DNA from: Microbacterium psychrotolerans
GTDB lineage: Bacteria; Actinomycetota; Actinomycetes; Actinomycetales; Microbacteriaceae
DNA length: 64,000 nucleotides
Assembly: GCF_031085295.1 (NCBI RefSeq)
Contig: NZ_JAVFWO010000001.1
Span: 830,400 to 894,399, forward strand
Reading direction: 5' to 3'
The translations under genes and the position numbers were made by a program. Below, one piece after another: positions 52,859-61,494 of this stretch (the stretch's first letter is position 1; the number at the start of each line of letters is the position of its first letter). The notes under the pieces were generated by a model. That model searched no databases, was not told where the DNA came from, and worked only from the letters and a program-made list of their open reading frames with translations.

Positions 52859-52913
52859 CGAACTGTGTCCCTTCAAGACGCCGTTCGCAGGGCGGGCGGC
52901 AGAGGTGTGCGGG

Positions 52914-53624
52914 TCAGGACGCCAGCGTGGCCCGGTTGACGTGGAGCTGTTCGCCGGAGATACCGCGGTTGTCGAGCAGGAAGAGCGCTGCGCCGACGAC
53001 ATCGGCGACGGTGGCGAGTTCGCCACCAGGGGTGCGGGAGCGATAAGCGGCCAGCGCCTGCTCCTTGCCCGACCAGAACGGCGAGTCGCCGATGATGCCC
53101 GGGTGCAGGACGTTCACCCGGATCGGCGCCAACTCGACCGAGAGCGCCGTTCCGAGGCCCTCCACCCCGCCGTTCACCGTCGAAACCGTGAGCGAGCCCG
53201 GGTACGGGCGATAGCGTGCCACTCCGCCGAAGAGCACGATTCCGGTCTCGGTGCTGTTCGAGAGCCGCTCACCGAGCGCATGGATCGTCTCGGCATACCC
53301 CACGAGTTTGAGGGTCGCGATGCGGGTGGCGCCCGCGATGTCGAAGTCGCGGACCGTGTTGGAATCGCGCTCGACGCCGGCGATCACGAGACCGTGCACG
53401 TCTCCCACGCCGGCGAGGCTGGCCGCGATGGTCTCGGGCTGGGCGAGGTCGAGCGCGATTCCCGCCGCCGACTCGCCGAGCCCCGCCGCGACCTCGGTCG
53501 CGCGCTCCGCGTCGCGCCCTGTCAGGACGACGCGGTCACCGCGCGCTGTCAGCGCGCGGCTGATCTCGAGCCCGATCCCGCTGGTTCCGCCGACGACGAG
53601 GTACGTCCGGGTGGTCGTGGTCAT
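52914..53624 (-). CDS. SDR-fold protein lacking the catalytic Tyr/Lys
   Basis: 236 residues. The nucleotide-binding part is intact: YLVVGGTSGIGLEISRALTARGDRVVLTGRD (glycine motif 12-18). At the active site, where SDRs have Ser and YxxxK, it reads LFGGVARYRPYPGSLTVSTVNGGVEGL: Val147 and Asn151 stand in place of Tyr and Lys and there is no Ser-Ser before. It ends in ISGEQLHVN rather than the usual DGG. It may bind NAD(P) without the classical chemistry, or use other residues. Confidence 0.75.
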   Translation of the reverse strand: MTTTTRTYLVVGGTSGIGLEISRALTARGDRVVLTGRDAERATEVAAGLGESAAGIALDLAQPETIAASLAGVGDVHGLVIAGVERDSNTVRDFDIAGATRIATLKLVGYAETIHALGERLSNSTETGIVLFGGVARYRPYPGSLTVSTVNGGVEGLGTALSVELAPIRVNVLHPGIIGDSPFWSGKEQALAAYRSRTPGGELATVADVVGAALFLLDNRGISGEQLHVNRATLAS

Positions 53625-53792
53625 GCTGGTTCCTCTTCCTCGAGGTCTCGGGCATCCGATGAGGAGCCGTGGGGTGTGGCTGCGGGCTCGGCACGTCTCG
53701 ATGAGGCGTCGGGTCCGCGGTTCTGCGTCGATTCAAGCGGCCACGGCAGTCGCCCGGCTTGCGCCGCAGGGCCCAATCCTGCCGACAGTGTT

Positions 53793-53819
53793 GGGCCGGG
53801 AGGACAAGAGCCCCGGCCC
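53793..53819 (-). terminator. Hairpin downstream of the CdaR-like gene
   Basis: GGGCCGGG/CCCGGCCC, 8 bp with an 11-nt loop, 9 bp past the stop of the CdaR-like gene on the minus strand. No T-tract, which is common for actinobacterial terminators. Confidence 0.5.
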
Positions 53820-53827
53820 CCTCGCCT

Positions 53828-55126
53828 TCAGGCGGGGTGGGACGCGTCAGCCAGATCGAATGTCTCGGCGAGGTGCAGCGCCGACCAGAGCATGCCCTGC
53901 TGCTCCTTCACGCTGCGTCCGAGGAGCTCCTCGGCGCGCCGGATGCGGTACACGACGGTGTTCTTGACGACATTGAGCCGGGTCGCGGCGCTCGCCGGGC
54001 TGCAGTTGCATTCGAGGTAGACGCGGACGGTCTCGCGAAGGACCGCCTCGCGCGGGCCACCGAGCGCTCCCAGCTCGTCCTGGACGAAGCGCGCTGCGGC
54101 CACCGGGTCGGCCATGAGCAGCGCCGTCAGTCGCACGTCGTCGAAGAAGACTGTGCGATCGCGCGAGTGGGGAGCGTTCGCAAGAAGTGCGACCCGTGCC
54201 GCCGTGCCGGCGTTCTCGTGCGTGCTGCGGAATCCCTCGAGGCCGGATGCCGGGCGCCCGACGGCGACGAGGGTGTCTGGGCTGATGCCGATCGAGCGCA
54301 CATCGGCATCACGGGGATTCACGAAGGAGCCCCAGGCCCACACCTCATGCTCGTCCGCGGGGATCACGAGCTGACCGGTCGCGCCGATGCGGGTCAGCAG
54401 CGCCGCGGCTACCCTGGCCAAAGCTTCATGGGAGGCATCGTCGTCGCGTGCCTCGCGTCTGAGAACCAGTCCGACGTGAGTCCGGTTCGAGAGGTCGTAC
54501 CTGAGTGTCTTCGAGGGGTCGCCTGCCGGCGGCTCACCGGCGAGAAGAGAACGCACGAGCTCGCCCCGCGAGCCGTCGATGCTCGCGAGCCACGACTGTT
54601 CCTCGACGATGAACGCCGCAGTGCACGCCAGCGAGAATCCGCTGACGTGGTCGACCAGGAGCCGGGAGAGCTGTGACAGCTGCTGCGTCTGCTCCTCCGG
54701 AGGCACCAGCTGGCGGCACGCTTCGACCAGGACGTCGCTGAGGTAGGCGTGCGACGTGCGCTGATACTTCAGGATCGTCGCCACGGGCACTCGTCTGCGC
54801 ACGGCCCGGGCGATCTGCACGGCTGTCTCGGGCGGAACGGATGTCGGCACGGGAAGCCCCTGATCGAGCGCGACCAGTGCTTGCATCACGACGGCCTGCG
54901 TCGTCGGTCGCACCTCGGCGAGTGCTTCGTCGCGTCGGGCGGGGCTGATCTCGGGGTCCAGGGCCAGCGGCGCAAGAGAGTCCGACAACTCTACGACCCA
55001 TGCAGCCGGTCCGACTCCGATCGCGGCGACCGTGCGATTCCACGTCTCGGGCAGGCAATCCGGCTCGAACTCCTCGACGGGTGCGGAGGGGCTGAGTCTG
55101 CGTACCCAGGATCCGCTGTCAGGCAT
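53828..55126 (-). CDS. CdaR/PucR-like transcriptional regulator
   Basis: 432 residues from ATG 55126. No N-terminal PucR box; the middle carries a GGDEF-like region, and the C-terminus the PucR HTH: VLRETVRVYLECNCSPASAATRLNVVKNTVVYRIRRAEELLGRSVKE. Such proteins respond to sugar acids or related metabolites. It is divergent from the HsaA-like gene at 55389, 262 bp away, and is the probable activator of that cluster. Confidence 0.88.
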   Translation of the reverse strand: MPDSGSWVRRLSPSAPVEEFEPDCLPETWNRTVAAIGVGPAAWVVELSDSLAPLALDPEISPARRDEALAEVRPTTQAVVMQALVALDQGLPVPTSVPPETAVQIARAVRRRVPVATILKYQRTSHAYLSDVLVEACRQLVPPEEQTQQLSQLSRLLVDHVSGFSLACTAAFIVEEQSWLASIDGSRGELVRSLLAGEPPAGDPSKTLRYDLSNRTHVGLVLRREARDDDASHEALARVAAALLTRIGATGQLVIPADEHEVWAWGSFVNPRDADVRSIGISPDTLVAVGRPASGLEGFRSTHENAGTAARVALLANAPHSRDRTVFFDDVRLTALLMADPVAAARFVQDELGALGGPREAVLRETVRVYLECNCSPASAATRLNVVKNTVVYRIRRAEELLGRSVKEQQGMLWSALHLAETFDLADASHPA

Positions 55127-55280
55127 GCATGACCCCCTCCCGCCTCCTCGCGAGCGCCCGAGCACTTGGTTAGGGCGCGTGGCAAGCACTATACGCGCCG
55201 GGTGTGGCAGGGCAAGCACGCGCAGGCCGGAATGCGGATCGGCGCGACCGACTTGCCTCGCCGGGTCAAAGCGCCGGGGT

Positions 55281-55336
55281 CGATTTTGCCGGACGGGGCA
55301 AGCGGCGGGTGCGCGTGCGAAGTTGACTCGTCCCAC
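55281..55336 (+). promoter_or_regulatory. Upstream element shared with the flavin reductase gene
   Basis: The stretch 55319-55336 (GAAGTTGACTCGTCCCAC) differs by one base from 61423-61440 before the flavin reductase gene. Weaker similarity (CGATTTTGC, CGGGGC) extends about 40 bp further upstream. TTGAC could be a -35 box. The same element before two genes 6 kb apart suggests common regulation, presumably by the CdaR-like protein. Confidence 0.6.
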
Positions 55337-55388
55337 TCCTCCTCCGAGGGCGGAACGCTCCGGGACGGATCTCACGAAGGGAACGACA

Positions 55389-56639
55389 ATGTCGTCGAAC
55401 GACACCACCGCCGTCATGGGCGGTCTCCGCGTACCGGAGCCCGGCCTCGCTCCGCAGGAAGTCATCGAGCGGGCGGCCGCGCTGCGTCCCGTCCTGCGAG
55501 AGAATCGCGTGGCCGCGGCCGAGGCCGGCACGTACTCGGCCGAGCTCCACGAGATCTTCGGGAACGCCGGGTTCTACCGGCTGGTGCAGCCGCGCCAGTA
55601 CGGCGGCTACGAGTTCGGCCTCGAGACGTACTACCGCACGATGATCGAGATCTCCCGGGGCGACCCCGGCATCGGCTGGTGCCTCACGCTCGGTACCGGC
55701 CACACGATCCCGCTGGTCGCCCACTTCCCCGAGGAGGTCGCTCGGGATGCGTTCGGCGAGGACGGGGTGTTCATCGCGCCGCACTCCGCATCGCCACACG
55801 GCACACTGGTTCCGACTGATGGCGGGTACGTCATCAACGGCAAGTGGCCGTACTCGTCGGGTGTGCCGTACTCCACCCACGCCATGGTGACCGCGATCCT
55901 CCTCGAGGAGGGGAAGGAACCGGCGCCTGTGGTCGTCCTCCTCCCGCGCGACGATTACACCATCGACCCCGAGTGGGGCGCCCACGTCACGATGGCGCTC
56001 GGAGCAAGCGGATCCAACGCGGTCGTCGCCGAGAACGTCTTCGTGCCGGCGTCGCACGTCTCCTCCATGTTCGAGTGGGGCTATTCGACCCTTCCCGACG
56101 GGACACACGGAACGCGCTCCACTCGAAACCCGCTGTATCTCGGTCAGATTCAGGCGCTGTACCCCGCCTCGCTGGCCGCAGTACAGGTCGGCACCGCATG
56201 GGCGGCGTTCGACGCCTACGAAGAGACGATCCTGACGAAGAAGCGGCTGCACCCGCCGATCGTCGAGCGGTACCTGCACGCCGAGAGTCAGGGCATCTGG
56301 GGCCACGCCCGCGCGACGATCGACGCCGCCCAGGCGACGCTCCTCGGCGCGGCGCGCGAGTACGAGCGTCTGGGTGAGCGGCACGTGTCGGGTGACATCC
56401 CTCCCTTCGAGGAGTGGCTCGCGGTCGGAAGCATGATGTACGCGTCGTGCCGTCTCGCGCACGAAGCGACCGAGCTGCTGTTCCGTTCGGTCGGTTCGTC
56501 GGTCGCTCGGCGTGGCGTTGCCCTCCAGGACTACTTCCTCGTCTCACAGATGTCGAAGGCGCAGATTGCCGAGCATGTCCCGGTCATCGAGGTCCAGGCG
56601 GCGAGGGCGCACTTCGGACTCGATCTGCTCGGAGCCTGA
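55389..56639 (+). CDS. Flavin-dependent monooxygenase, oxygenase component (acyl-CoA dehydrogenase fold, HsaA-like)
   Basis: 416 residues, SD aaggga. Acyl-CoA dehydrogenase fold: LHEIFGNAGFYRLVQPRQYGGYEFGLETYYRTMIEISRGDPGIGWCLTLG, NGKWPYSSGVPYSTHAMVTAI, FVPASHVSSM and C-terminal EATELLFRSVGSSVARRG with LQDYFLVSQMSKAQIAEHVPVIE. This pattern is that of two-component oxygenases (HsaA, p-hydroxyphenylacetate hydroxylase C2, indole or naphthoate relatives), which use reduced flavin from a separate reductase. The reductase is likely the product of the gene at 61495. The substrate is unknown, probably an aromatic or related ring compound. Confidence 0.82.
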   Translation: MSSNDTTAVMGGLRVPEPGLAPQEVIERAAALRPVLRENRVAAAEAGTYSAELHEIFGNAGFYRLVQPRQYGGYEFGLETYYRTMIEISRGDPGIGWCLTLGTGHTIPLVAHFPEEVARDAFGEDGVFIAPHSASPHGTLVPTDGGYVINGKWPYSSGVPYSTHAMVTAILLEEGKEPAPVVVLLPRDDYTIDPEWGAHVTMALGASGSNAVVAENVFVPASHVSSMFEWGYSTLPDGTHGTRSTRNPLYLGQIQALYPASLAAVQVGTAWAAFDAYEETILTKKRLHPPIVERYLHAESQGIWGHARATIDAAQATLLGAAREYERLGERHVSGDIPPFEEWLAVGSMMYASCRLAHEATELLFRSVGSSVARRGVALQDYFLVSQMSKAQIAEHVPVIEVQAARAHFGLDLLGA

Positions 56640-56660
56640 CCACCCGCCTCACTCGAACCC

Positions 56661-56710
56661 GGTCCCCGACAGCGCACCACCCCGGTGTGTGCGCTGCCGG
56701 GGACCTTCTT
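56661..56710 (+). terminator. Rho-independent terminator after the oxygenase gene
   Basis: GGTCCCCG-A-CAGCGCAC, an 11-nt loop, GTGCGCTG-C-CGGGGACC, then TTCTTT. A 16-bp stem with one A-C mismatch and a short T-tract, so the oxygenase gene seems to be transcribed apart from the ABC operon. Confidence 0.75.
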
Positions 56711-56902
56711 TGTGGACACGCGGACGGATCCGTTGCCCCCGGGGGTCAACGTGACCCGCGCACTTTGGTCTCTCCGAGCAAGCCTCCCAGCCCGATGTGC
56801 AGTGACAGTGAACACACTCGCGTTTCAAGGATGAAACCGAGGCTCTCGGAGCGGGAACCCGATTGCGGCCGATGGCGGCCGCAGGAAGAAGCGGACACGA
56901 TC

Positions 56903-58060
56903 ATGTATTCGAATCACCGAGCTGACCGAGCGGGCGCCGGGCCGCTGGCGTTCGTGACAGCCGCCGTCGTCATGATGACTCTTGCCGGATGCGCGACAGG
57001 AGCGACGCCCGAGGGCGCCGCGACGCAGGAACGGTCGGCAGAGGCGCAAGCCGCACTCGACAAGGCCTATGCCGGACTCGGCGGCGACCTGGAGCTCCCA
57101 CCGGCCGATGTCGCCGACGATGTCAGCCTGTACGTCATCTCGTGCGGCGAGTCCAACTCCGGGTGCGCCGAAGGCACAGCTGGCCTGGTCGAGGGGGGCA
57201 AAGCGGCGGGCTGGGATGTCGAGGTCGCGGATGGCAAACTCAGTCCGGAGGGGTTCGCCACCGCCATCCGGCAGGCCATCGCGGCCGGCGCCGATGTGAT
57301 CATCCCCATGGGCTTCGGCTGCATGGCGGCGCAAGCCGCCTTCAAAGAGGCGCGCGATGCGGGGATCACGATCGTGGGCGGCGGTGGGCCTGACGACTGC
57401 GACCCCGCACTGTGGGACGCCGTGCCGCAGTGGCTCGAAGGCACTTCGTTCGACGAGAAGTGGGCCCTTTACGGTCAGCTGGGTGCGGACTGGGCGTACG
57501 GCATCACCGAAGACGCCCCGCGAGCGATCACACTCACCCACACGACCAACGGATTCGGCCCCCTGATCACCGACGGGTTCGTCACCGAGTTCGAGAAGCT
57601 CGGCGGCAAGGTGGTCGCGAACGTCGACGTCACCGACCCCGAAGCAGCCAGCGGCAGCTTCATCCAGAAGGTGACGACCGCGCTCCTGGCCAACCCCGAC
57701 GTGAACGTGCTGCAGATCCCGGGTGGCGGATTCCTCACCGGCGGGCTCTACCAGGCGATCGCGCAGTCGGGCGTCGAGGACCTGACGATCGTCGTGGGCG
57801 GGCCTTCCGACACGACCACTCTCGACCTGATCCGGAGCGGATCGAACGCCGGAATCACCCTGGGCGCGGTGGGTGAAGCCACGCGGTGGGCGCAGTGGGC
57901 CTCCGTCGACACTGCGATCCGGGTTCTCGCCGATCAGTCGCCGGCATACAGCGCGCAGCCGATGGTGGTGGTCGATGCCGACAACAACCTGCCCGCGTCC
58001 GGCCCGTTCGACGGCGGCGACTGGGAGTCCGCCTACCTCGCCTCCTGGGGCAAGGGATGA
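56903..58060 (+). CDS. Ribose-type ABC transporter substrate-binding lipoprotein
   Basis: 385 residues from ATG 56903. Signal peptide with lipobox TLAGC (about Cys29). Mature part: VSLYVISCGESNSGCAEGTAGLVEGGKAAGWDVEVADGKLSPEGFATAIRQAIAAGADVII, the periplasmic-binding-protein 4 (RbsB-like) pattern, then LLANPDVNVLQIPGGGFLTGGLYQAIAQSG. Binds the substrate for the ATPase and permease downstream. The ligand need not be a sugar, as this type also serves autoinducers and aromatic or polyol compounds. Confidence 0.88.
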   Translation: MYSNHRADRAGAGPLAFVTAAVVMMTLAGCATGATPEGAATQERSAEAQAALDKAYAGLGGDLELPPADVADDVSLYVISCGESNSGCAEGTAGLVEGGKAAGWDVEVADGKLSPEGFATAIRQAIAAGADVIIPMGFGCMAAQAAFKEARDAGITIVGGGGPDDCDPALWDAVPQWLEGTSFDEKWALYGQLGADWAYGITEDAPRAITLTHTTNGFGPLITDGFVTEFEKLGGKVVANVDVTDPEAASGSFIQKVTTALLANPDVNVLQIPGGGFLTGGLYQAIAQSGVEDLTIVVGGPSDTTTLDLIRSGSNAGITLGAVGEATRWAQWASVDTAIRVLADQSPAYSAQPMVVVDADNNLPASGPFDGGDWESAYLASWGKG

Positions 58061-59637
58061 CCCACCTCACCGCTGGAACGGGGGCGGCTCAGCATCCGGA
58101 ATCGAAACCGCCGGTGCTGCGGCTCAACGCGCTCGTGAAGAGCTTCGGACCGGTGCGCGTTCTCGACGGCGTCTCGTTGGAGGTCCGTCCCGGAACGATC
58201 CATGCATTGCTCGGCGGCAACGGTTCGGGCAAGAGCACGACGATCAAAGTCCTCGCCGGGGTCTACGCGGCAGACGGCGGGGAGCTGGAGGTCGGCGGCG
58301 TGCCGGTCGACCTCGCCGGGTACGGTCCCGAGGATGCCGAACGAGCCGGACTGCGCTTCGTCCACCAGGATCTGGGACTCTTCGACGACCTGTCGATCGA
58401 GGAGAACTTCGCGCTGGCATCCGGCTACCCCGTCCACGCGGCGGGCGGCATCGACTGGAAGCGTCTCCGGGAGCGGGTCGCCTCGCTGATCGCCGCGTAC
58501 GGGATCGCCGGTACACCGGACACCCCGATCCATCGGCTGCGACCCGCCGACAAGACGCTCGTCGCGATCGCCCGGGCATTGCAGGACGAGGAGTCGGGGC
58601 GGCTCATCGTGGTCCTCGACGAGCCGACCGCGTCGCTCGGGCGCCGCGAGTCGACGGAGCTTCTCGAGAGGGTGCGGCTGCGCGCCGCGCAGGGACAGAC
58701 CTTCGTCATCGTGAGTCATCGCATGCAGGAGGTTCTCGCCGTCTCGGACGACTTCACCGTGTTCCGCGACGGCAAGGTGGCCGCGCACCTGATCGACTCC
58801 TCCCCGTCTGAGGAGGAGCTGATCGCCTACATGGCCGGGAGCCAGGTGCGCGCTCTCGAGCCGACAGGATCGATCTCGCATGCGCGCTCGGCCCCCTTGC
58901 TCGCATTCGAGGGGATCGCAGCAGGACCGCTGACGGACGTGAGCCTCACCGTGCACCGCGGCGAGATCGTGGGTGTCGCCGGGCTCGCGGGCTCGGGCAG
59001 GTCGACACTGCTCTCGCTGGCATTCGGGTGCTTCCGCCCGGAGCGGGGGCGGATGCTGCTCGACGGTCGGGACTTCTCGCCGAGAACGGTCAAGCAGGCG
59101 ATGAAGGCGGGAATCGCGCTCGTCCCCGAGGACCGATCACGTGACGCGGCATTCGCCGACTTCACGGTGAGCCAGAACCTCTCCGTCGCCGTCCTCCCAC
59201 GTCTGCGGCGCCGAGGTCGTCTGGACGGGGCGTTGGCCAGGAGGTTCGCCGTCGATCTGATCGGCCGCTTCCGTATCAAGGTCGCCGGTCCGGACGCCCT
59301 GTTCGCATCGATGTCGGGAGGGAATCAGCAGAAGACGATTCTCGCCCGTTGGATGCAGCGCGATCCTCGTCTCCTGCTGCTGGACGAGCCGACCCAGGGG
59401 GTCGATGCGATGTCCCGCGCGGAGATCTACGACGTCATCCGCGAATCAGCCCGCAACGACAACGCGGCGGTCATCGTCTCCAGCGACCTGGGCGAGCTCC
59501 ATGCACTCTGCGATCGGATTGTCGTCGTCTCAGACGGACGCATCGTCCGTGAAGTCGCCGCAGCCGAGACGTCCGTCGACGAGCTCGCCGCAGCGGTGCT
59601 CTCCAGCCCGAAAACCGAAGAAAGAAGTGCCGCATGA
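58057..59637 (+). CDS. Ribose-type ABC transporter ATPase (two ABC domains)
   Basis: 526 residues, ATG overlapping the previous stop. Domain 1: Walker A GGNGSGKST, VHQDLGLFDDLSIEENF, Walker B LIVVLDEPTASLG; its signature position reads LRPADKTLVAIARAL in place of LSxGQ. Domain 2: degenerate Walker A GLAGSGRST, signature MSGGNQQKTILARWM, LLLLDEPTQGVD. RbsA/MglA/XylG-like; the second domain of this family normally has the arginine change, while the unusual signature in domain 1 marks a subgroup. Confidence 0.92.
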   Translation: MTHLTAGTGAAQHPESKPPVLRLNALVKSFGPVRVLDGVSLEVRPGTIHALLGGNGSGKSTTIKVLAGVYAADGGELEVGGVPVDLAGYGPEDAERAGLRFVHQDLGLFDDLSIEENFALASGYPVHAAGGIDWKRLRERVASLIAAYGIAGTPDTPIHRLRPADKTLVAIARALQDEESGRLIVVLDEPTASLGRRESTELLERVRLRAAQGQTFVIVSHRMQEVLAVSDDFTVFRDGKVAAHLIDSSPSEEELIAYMAGSQVRALEPTGSISHARSAPLLAFEGIAAGPLTDVSLTVHRGEIVGVAGLAGSGRSTLLSLAFGCFRPERGRMLLDGRDFSPRTVKQAMKAGIALVPEDRSRDAAFADFTVSQNLSVAVLPRLRRRGRLDGALARRFAVDLIGRFRIKVAGPDALFASMSGGNQQKTILARWMQRDPRLLLLDEPTQGVDAMSRAEIYDVIRESARNDNAAVIVSSDLGELHALCDRIVVVSDGRIVREVAAAETSVDELAAAVLSSPKTEERSAA

Positions 59638-60668
59638 CCGCGCAAGCCACGACGACCGCCGAGTCGCCGAAGACGACCGCTCCACCCACCAGCACCGTCA
59701 CCTCGTCGCGCGCCGTGGTGGGGGTGTTGGAGAAGTATGCCCTGATCTTCATCACCATCGCGGTGATCGTCTTCTTCTCGGTCGTCCCCCCGGCCAGCAC
59801 CGCCTTCCCCACGATCAACAACTTCAACGTCGTGCTCGGGAGCAATGCCGTCGTCGCCCTCGTCGCATTGGCGGCCCTGTTCACCCTCGTGGCGGGCGTC
59901 TTCGACTTCTCGGTCGGCGCCACGGCGATCGCGAGCTTCGTGTTCTCGGCCGGCCTGCAGGTCGAGCTGCACGTGCCGCTGTGGGTGGCGATCGTGCTTC
60001 CTCTTCTCCTGTCTGCGGCGATCGGATTCCTCAACGGGCTGTTCGTCGTCAAATTCAAGATGAACCCGTTCGTGACGACCCTCGGAATGGCCACTCTGCT
60101 GTCGGGCGTCTCCATCTGGTACTGCGCCGGCAAGACCTTCGTGCTTCCCGCGGACTCCGCGCTGATCGCGTTCGGTTCGCTGAGGTGGCTCGGCCTCCCC
60201 GTGGTGTTCTATCTCGTCGTGGTCGCGGCAGCGGTGATCTGGTACTTCTTCCAGCACACTCCGTCGGGGCGATCGCTCTACGCGATCGGGTCCAACGCCT
60301 CCAGCGCCCGCCTCGTCGGCATCCGGGTCGATCGGAGCGTGTGGATGACGTTCGTCGTGTCGGCCGTCATCGCAGGCATCGCCGGCATCGTCCAGCTGGG
60401 ACGGCTGGGGAGCGCGACCGCCGTGGACGGCGGCGCGCTGCTCTTCCCCGCGCTCACCGCCGTCTTCCTCGGCGCCACCGCCATCACACCGGGATTCTTC
60501 AACGTGATCGGTACGGTCATCAGCGCGGTGTTCGTATCCATCGTGGTCAGCGGTCTGACGCTGATGGGTGCGAGCAGCTGGGCGACCAACGTCTTCAACG
60601 GTGTCGTGCTGCTCGTCGCGGTCGGGCTGTCCACCTATCTCGGCCGTCGCAATCGCGTCGGCGGCTGA
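59634..60668 (+). CDS. Ribose-type ABC transporter permease
   Basis: 344 residues, ATG overlapping the ATPase stop (ATGA). About 8-10 membrane helices, with the RbsC-like loop FVVKFKMNPFVTTLGMATLLSG and YAIGSNASSARLVGIRVDRSVWMTFVVSAVIAGIAGIV, LFPALTAVFLGATAITPGFFNVIGTVI. Probably works as a homodimer with the two-domain ATPase. Last gene of the operon; a strong terminator follows. Confidence 0.93.
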   Translation: MTAQATTTAESPKTTAPPTSTVTSSRAVVGVLEKYALIFITIAVIVFFSVVPPASTAFPTINNFNVVLGSNAVVALVALAALFTLVAGVFDFSVGATAIASFVFSAGLQVELHVPLWVAIVLPLLLSAAIGFLNGLFVVKFKMNPFVTTLGMATLLSGVSIWYCAGKTFVLPADSALIAFGSLRWLGLPVVFYLVVVAAAVIWYFFQHTPSGRSLYAIGSNASSARLVGIRVDRSVWMTFVVSAVIAGIAGIVQLGRLGSATAVDGGALLFPALTAVFLGATAITPGFFNVIGTVISAVFVSIVVSGLTLMGASSWATNVFNGVVLLVAVGLSTYLGRRNRVGG

Positions 60669-60685
60669 CGCTTCCGGCAGGAAGG

Positions 60686-60719
60686 AAGAAGGGCTGGGGT
60701 GAGAACCCCAGCCCTTCTT
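60686..60719. terminator. Strong bidirectional terminator
   Basis: AAGAAGGGCTGGGGT-GAGA-ACCCCAGCCCTTCTT, a perfect 15-bp stem with a 4-nt loop, whose ends give A and T tracts on either strand. It ends the ABC operon and the VOC gene converging from the other side. Confidence 0.92.
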
Positions 60720-60738
60720 GCTGCATCCCGTCCGTTCG

Positions 60739-61221
60739 CTACAGCTTGGCCTCGGGGTACAGCTCGGTCGCCGACGTCAGGATGCGCTCCCAAGTGGTGT
60801 CGTTGAGCTCGAGGATGTTGCCGTCGGGATCCTTCAGGTAGGCGTACTTGCCGGGGTCGCTCGGGGCCCAGCCGTTCGGGTCGCCGAAGCTCTCGCCGCC
60901 GAGCGCGACGCCGCGCGCCAGTGTTGCGGCGACGTCGTCGACGGCGATGGCGAAGTGCATGAAGGACGCCTGGGGTTGCGGGACGCCGATGACCGGGTTT
61001 CGGTCCGGGATGAACTGGAACAGTTCCAGGCCGAAACCGTCGGGTAGCTCGACGAAGCCGATCCGATAGTCGGTGTCCTTGACTCCCATGATGATTTCCG
61101 TCATCTCGACGCCGGTGTGGTAGGGATGCAGAACCTCCTTGCCTCCGAAGGTCTCGACATAGAACTTCGTGGAGCGCTCGATGTCGGACACGCGCACGGC
61201 GAGATGCTGAACGCGGGCCAT
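60739..61221 (-). CDS. VOC-superfamily protein (glyoxalase/dioxygenase fold)
   Basis: 160 residues. RVQHLAVRVSDIERSTKFYVETFGGKEV, IGFVELPDGFGLELFQF, ASFMHFAIAVDDVAATLARGVALGG and YLKDPDGNILELND: the paired beta-alpha-beta motifs with His near 6, Glu near 72, His near 98 and Glu near 146 as metal ligands. Methylmalonyl-CoA epimerase/glyoxalase-like in pattern. Unlike the other VOC protein in the window (45033) it is short and complete. It may process the product of the monooxygenase. Confidence 0.87.
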   Translation of the reverse strand: MARVQHLAVRVSDIERSTKFYVETFGGKEVLHPYHTGVEMTEIIMGVKDTDYRIGFVELPDGFGLELFQFIPDRNPVIGVPQPQASFMHFAIAVDDVAATLARGVALGGESFGDPNGWAPSDPGKYAYLKDPDGNILELNDTTWERILTSATELYPEAKL

Positions 61222-61422
61222 CAGACGGCCCCGCCCTCTACTCGGACGCCTCGTTCTGCTGGCGGACGGGTGAGATCTTCTTCGATCATCGTCGACAACC
61301 CTTCTTTGTGTGTCGTTCGGTTGCACTCATCGTCCGTCGGCGCTGGCGGGGCTGTCTTGGCTCACCGAACCAATCTGCGGCAGCGATTTTTGCTGCTCGG
61401 GGCGAGTCCAGCCCGCTTCGGA

Positions 61423-61440
61423 GAAGTTGACTCTTCCCAC
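61423..61440 (+). promoter_or_regulatory. Upstream element of the flavin reductase gene
   Basis: GAAGTTGACTCTTCCCAC, 17 of 18 bases as in 55319-55336. It stands 54 bp before the start at 61495, against 52 bp in the oxygenase gene. The SD spacing and first codons (aaggga, ATG, TCGAAC) are also alike in the two genes. Confidence 0.6.
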
Positions 61441-61494
61441 GACCTCCGCAGGCCCCCTGGCCGGCGAGAGGACGAGGACGAAGGGACAATGACA

